Of a DNA stretch of 64,000 nt, positions 10,005 through 20,129 are shown one piece after another. The stretch's first letter is position 1; the number at the start of each line of letters is the position of its first letter. The translations under genes and the position numbers were made by a program. The stretch is taken from positions 5,059,969-5,123,968 of the forward strand of contig OZ026558.1 of the NCBI GenBank assembly GCA_964020155.1. Direction: 5' to 3'. The notes under the pieces were generated by a model, which saw only the letters and a program-made list of their open reading frames with translations, did no database searches and was not told where the DNA came from. The stretch is from Chondrilla cf. caribensis. Taxonomy: Eukaryota; Porifera; Demospongiae; Chondrillida; Chondrillidae.

Positions 10005-10658
10005 CTACTTCAAGCTAATTCCTTGAGAACCGGAACCGGAACCAGACGAACCTCTACCAAGGCTCTTCATGTATCTATCCAAGTAGAACCGTGGATAGGG
10101 GCAGAAGTAGGTCACGTCGATATCTTCGATGAAGAACCTTGCTTTGCACTCATCCCCACATACATTGTTGTCGCACACGGCTTCTGGTGCACTGAGACAA
10201 GTTTCATGGTGGCACGGGACATGGTAACTAGGACAAGCCGGTTTCGTGCAGTTGGGACAGATTGCAAGGGGATCACAGCACCCCTGGTGGCAGCAGCAAA
10301 GGGAGGAGAAACACAATCCTCCTCCGAGACAATCGCTGGAGGTCAGACAAGGCTGTCCTGTCAAGAAACCCTTTTTCAGCCTACATACTAGTGTTGCCCA
10401 GATATACTGCCGCTGGGACTGTCTCTTTGATCTCTGCTTGTTGTTCTGTTCTTCTAGACCAGTCAAATCTCTTTGTTCTTGGACAATCACATCCCTCTTT
10501 TGTGGACCAATGGAATGTGTTTGTTCTTGACCAATCAGATCCTTGTCTTCTCCTCCTCCTCTTCCAAAGTGTCTGATTTCATTGAGACAGAGTACAGCTA
10601 ACAAGACTACAATAAGGATCCCTAAGATTGAGCTGATCTTCCCAAGGAGATCAGCCAT
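10005..10658 (-). CDS. Gene C: membrane-anchored Cys-rich paralogue
   Basis: Single exon, 217 aa. A hydrophobic segment at residues ~8-25 (ISSILGILIVVLLAVLCL), followed by a polar stretch, suggests a type II signal anchor. R-S-K-R at 76-79 is a possible furin-type site that would free the ectodomain. Residues ~88-190 are Cys-rich with GQPC, a CCC triplet, CCDPLAICPNC, and the family motif C-x(4)-P-x-A-x-C-x(4)-CG-x-x-C-KARFF. The C-terminus is Gly/Ser-rich. The order of Cys motifs matches gene D closely and gene A more distantly. Function unknown; it could be a shed cell-surface protein. Confidence 0.7.
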   Translation of the reverse strand: MADLLGKISSILGILIVVLLAVLCLNEIRHFGRGGGEDKDLIGQEQTHSIGPQKRDVIVQEQRDLTGLEEQNNKQRSKRQSQRQYIWATLVCRLKKGFLTGQPCLTSSDCLGGGLCFSSLCCCHQGCCDPLAICPNCTKPACPSYHVPCHHETCLSAPEAVCDNNVCGDECKARFFIEDIDVTYFCPYPRFYLDRYMKSLGRGSSGSGSGSQGISLK

Positions 10659-10834
10659 GTTCAGCAGTCAACTGAGACAATAAGGAATTGTTTCCAACAA
10701 TGAATATGCTTTATCATCCACTTGTAGTATCATGACACTTATGTCATTGTGTATGAATATCATTACATGTGTGTCATGAATACTATTAACTCTTGGCTCA
10801 TCCCAATGGAGTCCAACTAGCTTATAGCGAGTAC

Positions 10835-11365
10835 CTGGAGGGCATATTATGTGAAATCTGTACTTCTTATCAGAGGTACTTACCATCAGTACTGAATGAC
10901 ATGGTGCACATGAGCTAGGAACTGAGTGGGGTGTAGAGTGTGTGCTAACCAGGTGTGTGTACTAACCAGGAGTGTGTACTAACCAGGAGTGTGTACCAAC
11001 CAGGAGTGTGTACTAACCAGGAGTGTGTACCAACCAGGAGTGTGTACTAACCAGGAGTGTGTGCTAACCAGGAGTGTGTACCAACAAGGAGTGTGTACTA
11101 ACCAGGAGTGTGTACTAACCAGGAATGTGTACCAACCAGGAATGTGTACCAACCAGGAGTGTGTACCAACCAGGAATGTGTACCAACCAGGAGTGTGTAC
11201 CAACCAGGAGTGTGTACCAATCAGGAGTGTGTACCAACCAGGAGTGTGTACTAACCAGGAGTGTGTACCAACCAGGAGTGTGTACCAACCAGGAGTGTGT
11301 ACCAACAAGGAGTGTGTACCAACCAGGATACCTACTAAGCAACTTGTACTACTTTATATTGCCAT
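10835..11365. repeat. 17-bp minisatellite, right arm of the inverted repeat
   Basis: 10935-11335 is an array of AACCAGGAGTGTGTACY, the reverse complement of the array at 7095-7397. Flanks on both sides also match inverted. Confidence 0.85.
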
Positions 11366-11747
11366 TTTTATTGTGTGGATTGTGTGTATGTTCGGTTTGT
11401 CACATGGTCCCCATGCTGAATATTTCGAAATCATATACCTTTTGATTGTGCAATCTCCGTATAATTCCAAAGAATGCAACTGAAGGTACCATACCTCCTT
11501 GCCATAATAAAATGGCTGTCATGGAAGCGGGCCATGGATAAGACCAACGGTTTATGTGGGTGGTTCCTGACCAGTTCAACACCTCATAGGCGTGGATACA
11601 CCAATGTATATATATAAAGTACTGATTACAACATTATTGGTGAATGTGTAATGTAATATTAAGTGGTTTTACTCATGTACTTATGTAGTTTGTTCTCTCT
11701 CGGAACACGAAACTTGTTACAGCTTGGGAGAGGCTGGATGTCGTAGG
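11366..11747. other. Intergenic region before the 3' end of gene D
   Basis: Unique AT-rich sequence with no open frame of note; nothing recognised. Confidence 0.5.
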
Positions 11748-12389
11748 TCATGGTGGCTCCATAGTCGCAGGAGGCACAGTGGTGGTTGGATCAGGTGATA
11801 CATTGGTGGTGGTGGTGGTGGTGTCTTCTTCTGGGGGGATATCCCCGCTACTGGTGGGCGGTTCTCGGGATGGGAATGTTTGCAAATGGCATATGTCGGT
11901 GACATCGGCCAACGCCATCTCTGTAGAGTTCCCACCCACAGGGACCAGGGCGGAGAAATAGGCCTTGCACTCCCCACACGTGATGGCCGTACACAGGGCA
12001 TTAGGGTACCTCAGACAGACTTCGTCTCTACACGGGTTCACTTGACCCCGACAAGGAGACTTGGTGCACCCTGGGCACCTTGCATCCGGGTCACAACACT
12101 TGTCCTTTGGACAGCAACACAAGGTTAGGGAGAGGCCATTTTGGGGGCAAATAGCACCAGGCCAGAGGCAAGGAGTGGCGCTATTACAGGTTTGTCCGAT
12201 TAGGGTACCCTCCAGCAAGGAGACACAGTACCAACGGGAATAGACGTATGTCAACGGAGTCACCCCTAATTTGACATGAGTGTGGAATTTGGATCCCGTA
12301 ACTTTCAAGGGTAATTCTTCGCTCAGAAGTAGAAGGAAAATGACCAGGAGCAATTTGGTCATGGCTTGCAATATCCTTGTCATATTCAT
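11748..12389 (-). CDS. Gene D: secreted Cys-rich paralogue with Thr-rich tail
   Basis: Single exon, 213 aa from the ATG at 12389; a second in-frame ATG at 12362 directly precedes the hydrophobic core KLLLVIFLLLLSE. Residues ~55-150 carry the module shared with gene C: EGTLIGQTC, C-LCCCP, CCDPDARCPGC, PCRDEVC, then YPNALC-x(4)-CGECKAYF. The C-terminus has EEDTTTTTTN and PTTTVPP, typical of O-glycosylated linkers. Together with A-C it forms a four-gene cluster of intronless Cys-rich genes. No known family name can be given. Confidence 0.72.
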   Translation of the reverse strand: MNMTRILQAMTKLLLVIFLLLLSEELPLKVTGSKFHTHVKLGVTPLTYVYSRWYCVSLLEGTLIGQTCNSATPCLWPGAICPQNGLSLTLCCCPKDKCCDPDARCPGCTKSPCRGQVNPCRDEVCLRYPNALCTAITCGECKAYFSALVPVGGNSTEMALADVTDICHLQTFPSREPPTSSGDIPPEEDTTTTTTNVSPDPTTTVPPATMEPP

Positions 12390-13004
12390 CCAAATATGGT
12401 AACTTTTCTGTCAACCTGTTGGTAGATGGGAAATTGAAAACAAAGGCTTGTTAACTGGCAGAGAAATCCCCCTAAAAGGTAGTACATGTAGTACAGTGTA
12501 TAGAACTCCTTCCAACTTCAAAGAGATTAGTTTGCACCAAACAGGAGATTGTCTACTTGTTAAGGTCTTCTAACTCCAACACTTCTTACACAGAATTTCC
12601 AAACCTTGGTGTTTGTAGAACGAGAGCCTTTGAAACAAGTTCTCCTCACTGGAGACAACAGACTGTGATCCTGGGTACTGTCAGTAAGCTGGCAATCCTT
12701 GAGGTCAGCTGTTCTCTTGTTGAAGGTCTCCTATCTGTAATACTCCCCTATCTCTGACATCTAGAGACTAATATTCCTACGCGCACTGCTCATTTAGTTA
12801 GGGGACCCAAACCACAAATGTGCACACTTTCCAATTTCTATTGATGTCTCTGTTCCTTGTGTAAACTCTTGGGGCACTTCTAGGGTAACCAGGGTGTGTG
12901 GTCGTGACAGTGGTATTTGTGTAGCTTTGTTGTTGTCTCCAGCACCCAGATAGGTGCCAACAGGTGGACATTGGGTAGCCATTTTGTAGATCAAGTTACC
13001 GTAT
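12390..13004. other. Region with weak minus-strand coding potential
   Basis: A 66-codon open frame (12794-12994 -) starts MATQCPPVGTYLGAGDNN, and 12555-12680 (-) could encode a terminal segment with SEENLFQRLSFYKHQG. They may be exons of one small gene, but the joining phase could not be made convincing and no family is recognised. The missing 5' exons of CDK5RAP3 are not here. Confidence 0.25.
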
Positions 13005-13210
13005 AGCGGGGAAAGTTTCGTGGACTAAAAGTTTCGCGAATTTCGCAAAGAAACCGGTATTTGTGAAAGTTTATTTGTGAACACCCAATGACGTAATCAT
13101 CTAACAATCATTTAACGTGATGGGCATTAAAGACGCGAAACTTTTCTTTGCTAAATTTGCGAAAATGAACGATTCACGAAAGTTTTGTCCCGCGAAACTT
13201 TCCATCTATA
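13005..13210 (-). mobile_element. MITE-like element, GCGAAA-rich, copy 2
   Basis: Reverse-complement relative of 5420-5635. Ends GCGGGGAAAGTTTCGTGGAC and GTCCCGCGAAACTTTCC form imperfect terminal inverted repeats; flanked by TATA/TATAC. Confidence 0.75.
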
Positions 13211-13284
13211 CAATATGTGCCTTCTCTCCAAGGGGGTCTGTCTGGCTAAGGTAGACTACATACTTACACATAGATCACCTCTGC

Positions 13285-13530
13285 ATGGACACACCTCCAG
13301 TGGACACACCTCCAGTAGACACACCTCCAGTAGACACACCTCCAGTAGACACACCTCCAGTAGACACACCTCCTGTAGATACACTCCAGTAGGCATACCC
13401 CAGTAGGCACACCTCCAGTTGACACACCCCAGTAGACACACCTCTGTAGACACACCTCCAGTAGGCACACCTCCAGTAGGCACACCTCCAGTAGACACAC
13501 CTCAACCTCCAGTAGATACACCTCCATAAT
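13285..13530. repeat. 15-bp minisatellite
   Basis: Units of ACACCTCCAGTAGAC/GGC directly upstream of the first recognisable CDK5RAP3 exon, probably within an intron. Confidence 0.9.
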
Positions 13531-13574
13531 GACCAAGGCTACTCTCTCTCTTGTGTTTCTTGGTTGGTCTCCAG

Positions 13575-13721
13575 GGAGAGAATCCAAAGTCTGAGCTGCT
13601 GCAACTGTCTCAAGACCTTCCTCAATTCTTGGATGAAATAGCAAAAATGACAAGAGAAGGCATTTCAGAAGTTATTGAATACTATCTACAGTTCATCGCC
13701 TATGTCAGAGGGTGTGTGTGT

Positions 13722-13777
<56 letters not shown>

Positions 13778-15032
13778 TTCTTTGTTTTTGTTTGTGTGTG
13801 TATGTGTTTGTTTATGGGTGTATGTGTACATGTGTGTGTGTTCATTTGTGGGTCTGTGGGTAGGTGGGTCTGAGAAATTGAGTGTATACTTAATTGTAGT
13901 CCAGAGTTAACGAGAGCTGATAGGTAATACACTGGGACCTCTCTATTGCAAACCTCCGAATAGCAGAAACCTGTATAATAAGAACACCATTGTCTGTCCC
14001 ACTCCAGTGTAGTACTGTACTGTACTAAGTGACCTCTGAATTGAGGAAACCTCTGTAATAAGGACTAAAATCAAGGTCCCAAAGTGTTCATAATAGAGGT
14101 CCCACTGTACGTACCATTCGGCTGGTAACTGTGGCTGGTCTAGATGAGTGAGTCTACCAACCAGCTTGACTGTGGAGGGGAAGGGATCTAGAGCTGAGCT
14201 AGATGTAGCCACCGTACTACCTGCTTCTCTATATTCAGATCACTTGAAGGCACCTCACGTTTGGATGTGTTGAGGAGACTAGTCAAAGAAGGAAACATCT
14301 CTGTCCTTGAATGGGAGACTGGAGAGAAGCCACAAGTAAGGCTTTGTGTGTGTGAGAGAAATTGTGTGTGTGTGTGTGTGCATGTGTGTGTGTGTGTGTG
14401 AGGTTGTGTGTACGTGTGTGTGTACAAGAAGTTGTGCAGTGTGTGTGTGTGTGTGTGTTTATAAGTAAGTGTGAGTGTATTAGCACATATCAAGTGTACC
14501 TGTCTTACATGTCTTGATTACATCATAAAGGTGACACCAGTGACATCGCTCCCTGTTACCAGCACCATGGAGACCAGTACTGATGAGGCAAGTAAAGGAA
14601 ATGTACATTTCTCAAACATATCATTCTTGGTGTTGTGTTTCTGCTGTTGTAATGTACCTGTTCCACTATGTGTGCATACACACAGTCTTTGATGCTCTGT
14701 CTAGATTGATTGGGGTGACCTGGCTGAGCTACCTGAGGTTGCCAACAATGAACCGAAGGATGCCATCAATTTGGATGTAGACTTCGACATCACCATTGAA
14801 GACATAGGCATCACTGTGGAGGATAATGGGGACAGTTTCCAAACCAATGTGGAAGATTTTGGAATTGAAGTGGAAAGTGAAGATCCCAGCTCATTAGTGA
14901 GGACTGTGTTGGAGTGTCCAGAGATAAGAAATCGTCTCCTTGATGACCTGAGTGAGTTGCAATCCTTCCTGACCCAGCGAATTGTGGAGAAGAAAGAAGA
15001 GGACCTAGATGAACCTGTGATAATGGTCCACC

Positions 15033-15106
<74 letters not shown>

Positions 15107-15727
15107 GAGGGAGAGATTAACTGTTTCTTTGTTGGTAATCCCTGTTAGTTTGACTCCCTCGAGCTTCCCCAAGCAGTTGAAGGAGAAACAATAGAGAGGT
15201 TAGTGTCCTTCAAGACCAAGGTAGATCAGGTGATGGATGCTCTCACCTCTCAGAAGGTATCTCAGCTATTTCTTATCAGGACCTCACCAACGTGAGTGAA
15301 TGTGTTAGCACACATTCCTGGTTAGTGCATTCTCGTGGTGTAGACATTATGAAATAGTGTAGCTGTGTAGTGAGGACTGTTACAGTTGATTTGTATGCGC
15401 TGTTGTGCTATTTCACTACAGGTACGTTGATCGTGTGGTGGAGTCTCTTCAATTCCATCTTCAGCAGTCTTCCAAAGCTGTAACCATGGCTACAAGCTGC
15501 TCTCAGAGAAGACGAGAAGCCTTAGCAGTAGAAACAAAGAGCCATCCTATTCTCGAACAGTTTAGAAGAGAAACACTACACCTCAAATCAAAGGTTTGTT
15601 TAAGGCTCCATATTGCAAAGGTTGTACTTGTGTTAATGGATGTATTCTACTTTAGGTTGCCATGGAAATTTCCAAACGTTACAGCAATCGCACAGTAAAT
15701 ATTATGGGAGATATTAGTTTAATTTAA
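13575..15727 (+). CDS. CDK5RAP3: CDK5RAP3 (LZAP), C-terminal two thirds
   Basis: Seven exons in phase: 13575-13711, 14239-14335, 14531-14587, 14705-15034, 15149-15291, 15422-15593, 15656-15727 (335 aa; the human protein is ~506). Diagnostic stretches are GENPKSELLQLSQDLPQFL, IDWGDLAELPEVA, LDDLSELQSFLTQR, YVDRVVE and the C-terminus ISKRYSNRTVNIMG. In animals CDK5RAP3 works with UFL1 and DDRGK1 in UFMylation at the ER. The first exon opens in frame after an AG acceptor, so ~170-190 N-terminal residues should lie upstream, but none was found before gene D. Intron 3 uses a GC donor (GAG|GCAAGT). Introns 1 and 4 begin with GT repeats. It is either 5'-truncated, split by a very long intron, or affected by assembly. 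Confidence 0.9.
13940..14110 (+). mobile_element. MITE-like fragment (TcMar/Tigger-type ends) in CDK5RAP3 intron 1
   Basis: Starts GGGACCTCTCTATTGCAAACC and ends AATAGAGGTCCCACTGTA, with internal ACCTCTGAATTG-type repeats. It is closely related to the copy at 28430-28610; the ends resemble CAGTGGAACCTCTCTA-type terminal inverted repeats. Confidence 0.65.
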
Positions 15728-15993
15728 GTCATTTAAATGAGAATATACTATACTCAAACATAATAACTGAATTATTTCTTATGTGAACTTAGTTCGATGT
15801 AAATTTTGTAATGAGCGCGGGATTGCGAGTTACCGAATATGCCGAGCGCCATTTTGTTACATATTAACAATGGCTGCCACTCTACTCGGCACAGTGTACC
15901 GTGTGCACTTGCACGAGGCACAATATTTCTTGCACTACTCACACGCCGGCTCCGAGAGGAAAAAGAAACGGATTTTAAAACGATTCTTTGAAG

Positions 15994-18900
15994 ATGACGT
16001 CTCCAAATTTGACACCGCTAACGAGTCCTGTAGCAGTCGTACACTTCGAGGAAGAAATGGAACAGGAAGATTCTGATATAAAAACAAGTGCTGAGGATAA
16101 GCCCGAATCAGACCATTCACAGGACCACCGTTTACCCAGTTCTCCATCACCTACGACAACCTCGTCGGATGAAGATGCTCCATTGCTCGTCGATAAACGC
16201 AGGGTGCATTATGGGAGTCTGAAACCGAAAAGAAAGGGCTTTCTAAAGAGTTTTCGAAGAGCTTCGACTAGCTCAAACTCTGTCCCTGATCCTCGATGTC
16301 ACTGTCACGTAGTAGTCAAGAAGAAAGACAATAAAGCCAGGAACAAGCTAATTCTTGCATCCGCTCTAGTCCTGATTTTCATGATCGGAGAGATAGTAGG
16401 TGGGTGGATGGTGCTGGGCTGGACCTATGGTTGGACTGTGTGTACCATTGAGCCAGTGTAGTCATGCATAGCCAGACCATCGGCCATTTTGATCCCAACT
16501 AAAGTGGGGTGCAGGGTACAGTGAGTTGATTTCAGAGATGGTACTAAACACACATCATTGGGTGCCGTAATAGTAGCCCCCAGGCTAGTGGACCCACAGT
16601 CTGAACAAGCTACCCCATCACATCTTCATACATGTGGTGTTAGTGGTGAGCTGAGTACACGTCATGCATTGAGTAGAGATCGTACATGTTGTGTTAGTGA
16701 TGAGCTGAGTACACGTCATGCATTGAGTAGAGATCGTACATGTTGTGTTAGTGGTGAGCTGAGTACACGTCATGCATTGAGTAGAGATCGTACAGGTTGT
16801 GTTAGTGGTGAGCTGAGTACACGTCATGCATTGAGTAGAGATCGTACAGGTTGTGTTAGTGATGAGCTGAGTACACGTCATGCATTGAGTAGAGATCGTA
16901 CAGGTTGTGTTAGTGATGAGCTGAGTACACGTCATGCATTGAGTAGAGATCGTACAGGTTGTGTTAGTGGTGAGCTGAGTACACGTCATGCATTGAGTAG
17001 AGATGGTACAGGTTGGGTTGAGTTTGCCAAGGTTTACTGTAGTGCTTTCCACCCTGTATCGTCATTTGAAGGCTCACTGTTTTGCATCGGTGATGTGTGC
17101 GCAACATCCCATTACATGACTTGTACCAAAAATGCATGATTTGTGGAGTGATTACATGACTGCTCTGCCTCATTCAGGTGGTGCCCTCTCGGGTAGTCTG
17201 GCCATCATGACCGATGCTGCTCACATGTTGTCCGACTTTGCTAGTTTCCTGATCAGTCTCTTCTCCATCTGGATGGCCAACAGGCCCCCCACCAAGCTCA
17301 TGTCTTTCGGCTGGCATAGAATGGGTGAGATGGGGGAGGGGCTGGCAAGTAGAGGGGGTGCTGGTGACTAGGGAGAGGGGCTGGGCAGTAGATGGAGGGG
17401 CTGGTGACTAGGGACAGGGGCTGGGCAGTAGAGGGAGGGGCTGGTGACTAGGGGGAGGGGCTGGGCAGTAGAGGGAGGGGCTGGTGACTAGGGAGAGGGG
17501 CTGGGCAGTAGAGGGAGGGGCTGGTGACTAGGGAGAGGGGCTGGGCAGTAGAGGGAGGGGCTGGTGACTAGGGACAGGGGCTGGGCAGTAGAGGGAGGGG
17601 CTGGTGACTAGGGACAGGGGCTGGGCAGTAGAGGGAGGGGCCGGTGACTAGGGACAAGGGTTCCACATACATTTCTCATTGTGTTTCAGGTCTTTTGTGA
17701 ATTCTTTACCAACTGTATTGTGTATCTGCCTCCATCCTCCAGAGGTGCTGGGTGCATTGGTATCAGTGATGGTGATCTGGATACTGACAGGTGTCCTGGT
17801 GTATGAAGGGGTGCTCAGGGTGATCCACCAGGACTATGAAATCGACGCAGACATCATGTTGATCACAGCGGCAGTTGGGGTCTACGTCAATGTATTGTGA
17901 GTTCCCAGCACAGGTGTCTCCATGGCAATCTCCTGTACTCGCTCCCCTGCCGTCTTCTCTCCAGTATGGTGATGGTCCTGCACCAGCATGGCCACGGACA
18001 CTCCCACGGTCATGACCACAAAAGTGGAGATGGACATGCCCATGGACACGCCCACGGACACTCCCATGGACACTCCCACAGTCTGTCACTTCCTCTCCCT
18101 GGCTTCCTCAGGAGAAAAAAGACAAAGAACTCTAATCGTGATGTTGAGTCTGGAGCGGATGGTCAGAAGTCAACCAGGAACATCAACGTACAGGCAGCCT
18201 TTATCCATGTGATTGGAGACCTCATTCAAAGTATTGGTGTTGTCATAGCGGCATACATTATCAGATTCAAGGTGAGACCTAATAGGAGCATATGTATGAG
18301 GTTTGTATTTTTAATGTATTCATGTTCCCGTTTACATTTTACAGCCGGAATGGAAACTGGCAGACCCCATCTGTACATTTTTATTTTCAATTTTGGTCCT
18401 GTTTTCAACTTTCAGTGTATTAAGAGATGCTCTGAGAGTCATCATGGAAGGTGAGTACCAGTAGCTGGTGATGGATGGAAGTGTTCATCCGCTTGAGTAA
18501 TGTTGTTTGATCCTCTACCTTGCTCCTTCAAGGAACACCTCGAGGAGTCAATTACCAGAAGGTTCTAGAAGACCTTCAGGACATAAGGGGTGTCAAGCTG
18601 GCCCACAGCCTCCATATGTGGTCCCTCACCATGGACAAACCTGCACTAGCAGCTCATCTTGCCATGGGTTAGTCTGAGTGGGTGATTTACTCATCACCAC
18701 TCCTTCACCACACCTCACCACTCCCTCACTTACCACACCTCACCACTCCTTCACCACACCTCACCACTCCCTCACCACACCTCACCACTCCCTCACCACA
18801 CCACCTACGTCACCTCCTCACCACCCAACTACACCTCACCACTCCCTCACTCCACCTCCTCACCACTCCCTCACTTACCACACCTCACCACTCCCTCACT

Positions 18901-19670
18901 CCACCTCCTCACCACTCCCTCACTCCACCTCCTCACCACTCCCTCACTCCACCTCTTCACCACTCCCTCACTTACCACACCTCACCACTCCCTCACTCCA
19001 CCTCCTCACCACTCCCTCACTTCACCTCCTCACCACTCCCTCACTCCACCTCTTCACCACTCCCTCACTTACCACACCTCACCACTCCCTCACTCCACCT
19101 CCTCACCACTCCCTCACTCCACCTCTTCACCACTCCCTCACTTACCACACCTCACCACTCCCTCACTCCACCTCCTCACCACTCCCTCACTTCACCTCCT
19201 CACCACTCCCTCACTCCACCTCCTCACCACTCCCTCCCTCACCTCCTCACCACTCCCTCACCACACCTCCTCACCACTCCCTCACTTCACCTCCTCACCA
19301 CTCCCTCACTTACCACATCTCACCACTCCCTCACTTCACCTCCTCACCACTCCTCACTTACCACACCTCACCACTCCCTCACCTCCTCACCACTCCCTCA
19401 CCTCCTCACCACTCCCTCACTACACCTCCTCACACACCATCTCAAACTCTTATGTTGTGCTCCTCATTAGACCCAGAGATTACAAACTTCCAAAACGTTC
19501 TCTCGGAAGCCTCAGAAATGCTTCAAAAGAAGTACGGCTTCCACCACACCACACTGCAGCTGGAGGACTACCAGCACATCATGAGTGAATGCGGCAAGTG
19601 TCAGACGGTGCTTCCCTCCACAACTTCAGCTGGGTGGCTGTTCTCTTGCTTTTGCTCTTCTGAAAACTAG
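15994..19670 (+). CDS. SLC30A (ZnT2/3/4/8-type) zinc transporter
   Basis: Seven exons in phase: 15994-16399, 17178-17324, 17743-17896, 17965-18271, 18345-18450, 18533-18667, 19471-19670 (484 aa). Cation-diffusion-facilitator fold with six membrane segments. TM2 carries [14 protein letters not shown] with the zinc-site HxxxD (TDAAHMLSD), and TM5 carries [11 protein letters not shown] with HVIGD. The long His-rich loop ([13 protein letters not shown] and [13 protein letters not shown]) between TM4 and TM5 is typical of vesicular zinc exporters. The cytosolic C-terminal domain ends with [13 protein letters not shown] and a CxxC (CGKC), as in ZnT2/3/4/8. The protein should move zinc from cytosol into vesicles. 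The ATG at 15994 (GAAGATGAC) opens the N-terminus. Introns 1, 2 and 6 are filled with minisatellites. Confidence 0.93.
16640..17020. repeat. 54-bp minisatellite in SLC30A intron 1
   Basis: About seven units containing GAGCTGAGTACACGTCATGC and TTGAGTAGAGATCGTACA, with few substitutions. Confidence 0.95.
17340..17660. repeat. ~42-bp minisatellite in SLC30A intron 2
   Basis: Units of GGGGCTGGGCAGTAGAGGGA plus GGGGCTGGTGACTAGGGACA, G-rich on the sense strand. Confidence 0.95.
18690..19440. repeat. CT/CA-rich minisatellite in SLC30A intron 6
   Basis: Units built from CACCTCCTCACCACTCCCTC and ACTTACCACACCTCACCACT fill nearly the whole intron. The long pyrimidine-rich open frames across it are artefacts; the last coding exon starts at 19471. 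Confidence 0.95.
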
Positions 19671-19937
19671 TCATATGTGTTTCTCATATGTTGGGTGATT
19701 TCCTGTACTAGCTCTGTACTGTGGAGTAGACCATCATGAGGTAATATGTAATTTTATACCTTATCACCTATCATTGCATGTTCTGTTATATTATCACCAT
19801 CATTTGTATGGATTTGCTGTGTTATTTAATTCATTGAAATTACAAGTACGTACCAAGTGTTAACTTTATGGTAGCATTACAGTACGTCCAGTGCACGACC
19901 ACAGTGGATATGTATTAATTTTGGGTTAGGTGGAATG

Positions 19938-20119
19938 CAGTGAGCTCTCGCTAACCTGCCACCACTTCATCCGCCAAACCTTTTAATCTGCCACACAATC
20001 CCAGTACTGATAATATTTTATAATATACAAGTATTAATGAATATCCTGTTAATCCGGCAAACTTGTTAATCCGCCATACTTTTAAACAGATTGCGGCAGA
20101 TTAGCAATAATTCACTGTA
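19938..20119. mobile_element. MITE-like element with CAGTGA ends
   Basis: Left end GCAGTGAGCTCTCGCTAACC and the reverse complement of the right end TACAGTGAATTATTGCTAATC form terminal inverted repeats over about 18 bp. The interior carries repeated TAATCCGCCA/TAATCCGGCA. Non-autonomous, Tigger/pogo-like by its ends. Confidence 0.65.
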
Positions 20120-20129
20120 ACTGCAAATT

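Noticed and set aside
9972..10576. Plus-strand ORFs over gene C
   Set aside because: Antisense shadows; the minus frame has the signal anchor and the conserved Cys pattern shared with genes A and D.
18678..19470. Pro/Ser/His-rich ORFs of 262-330 aa
   Set aside because: They run through the intron 6 minisatellite of the zinc transporter; splicing from 18667 to 19471 restores the conserved C-terminal domain.
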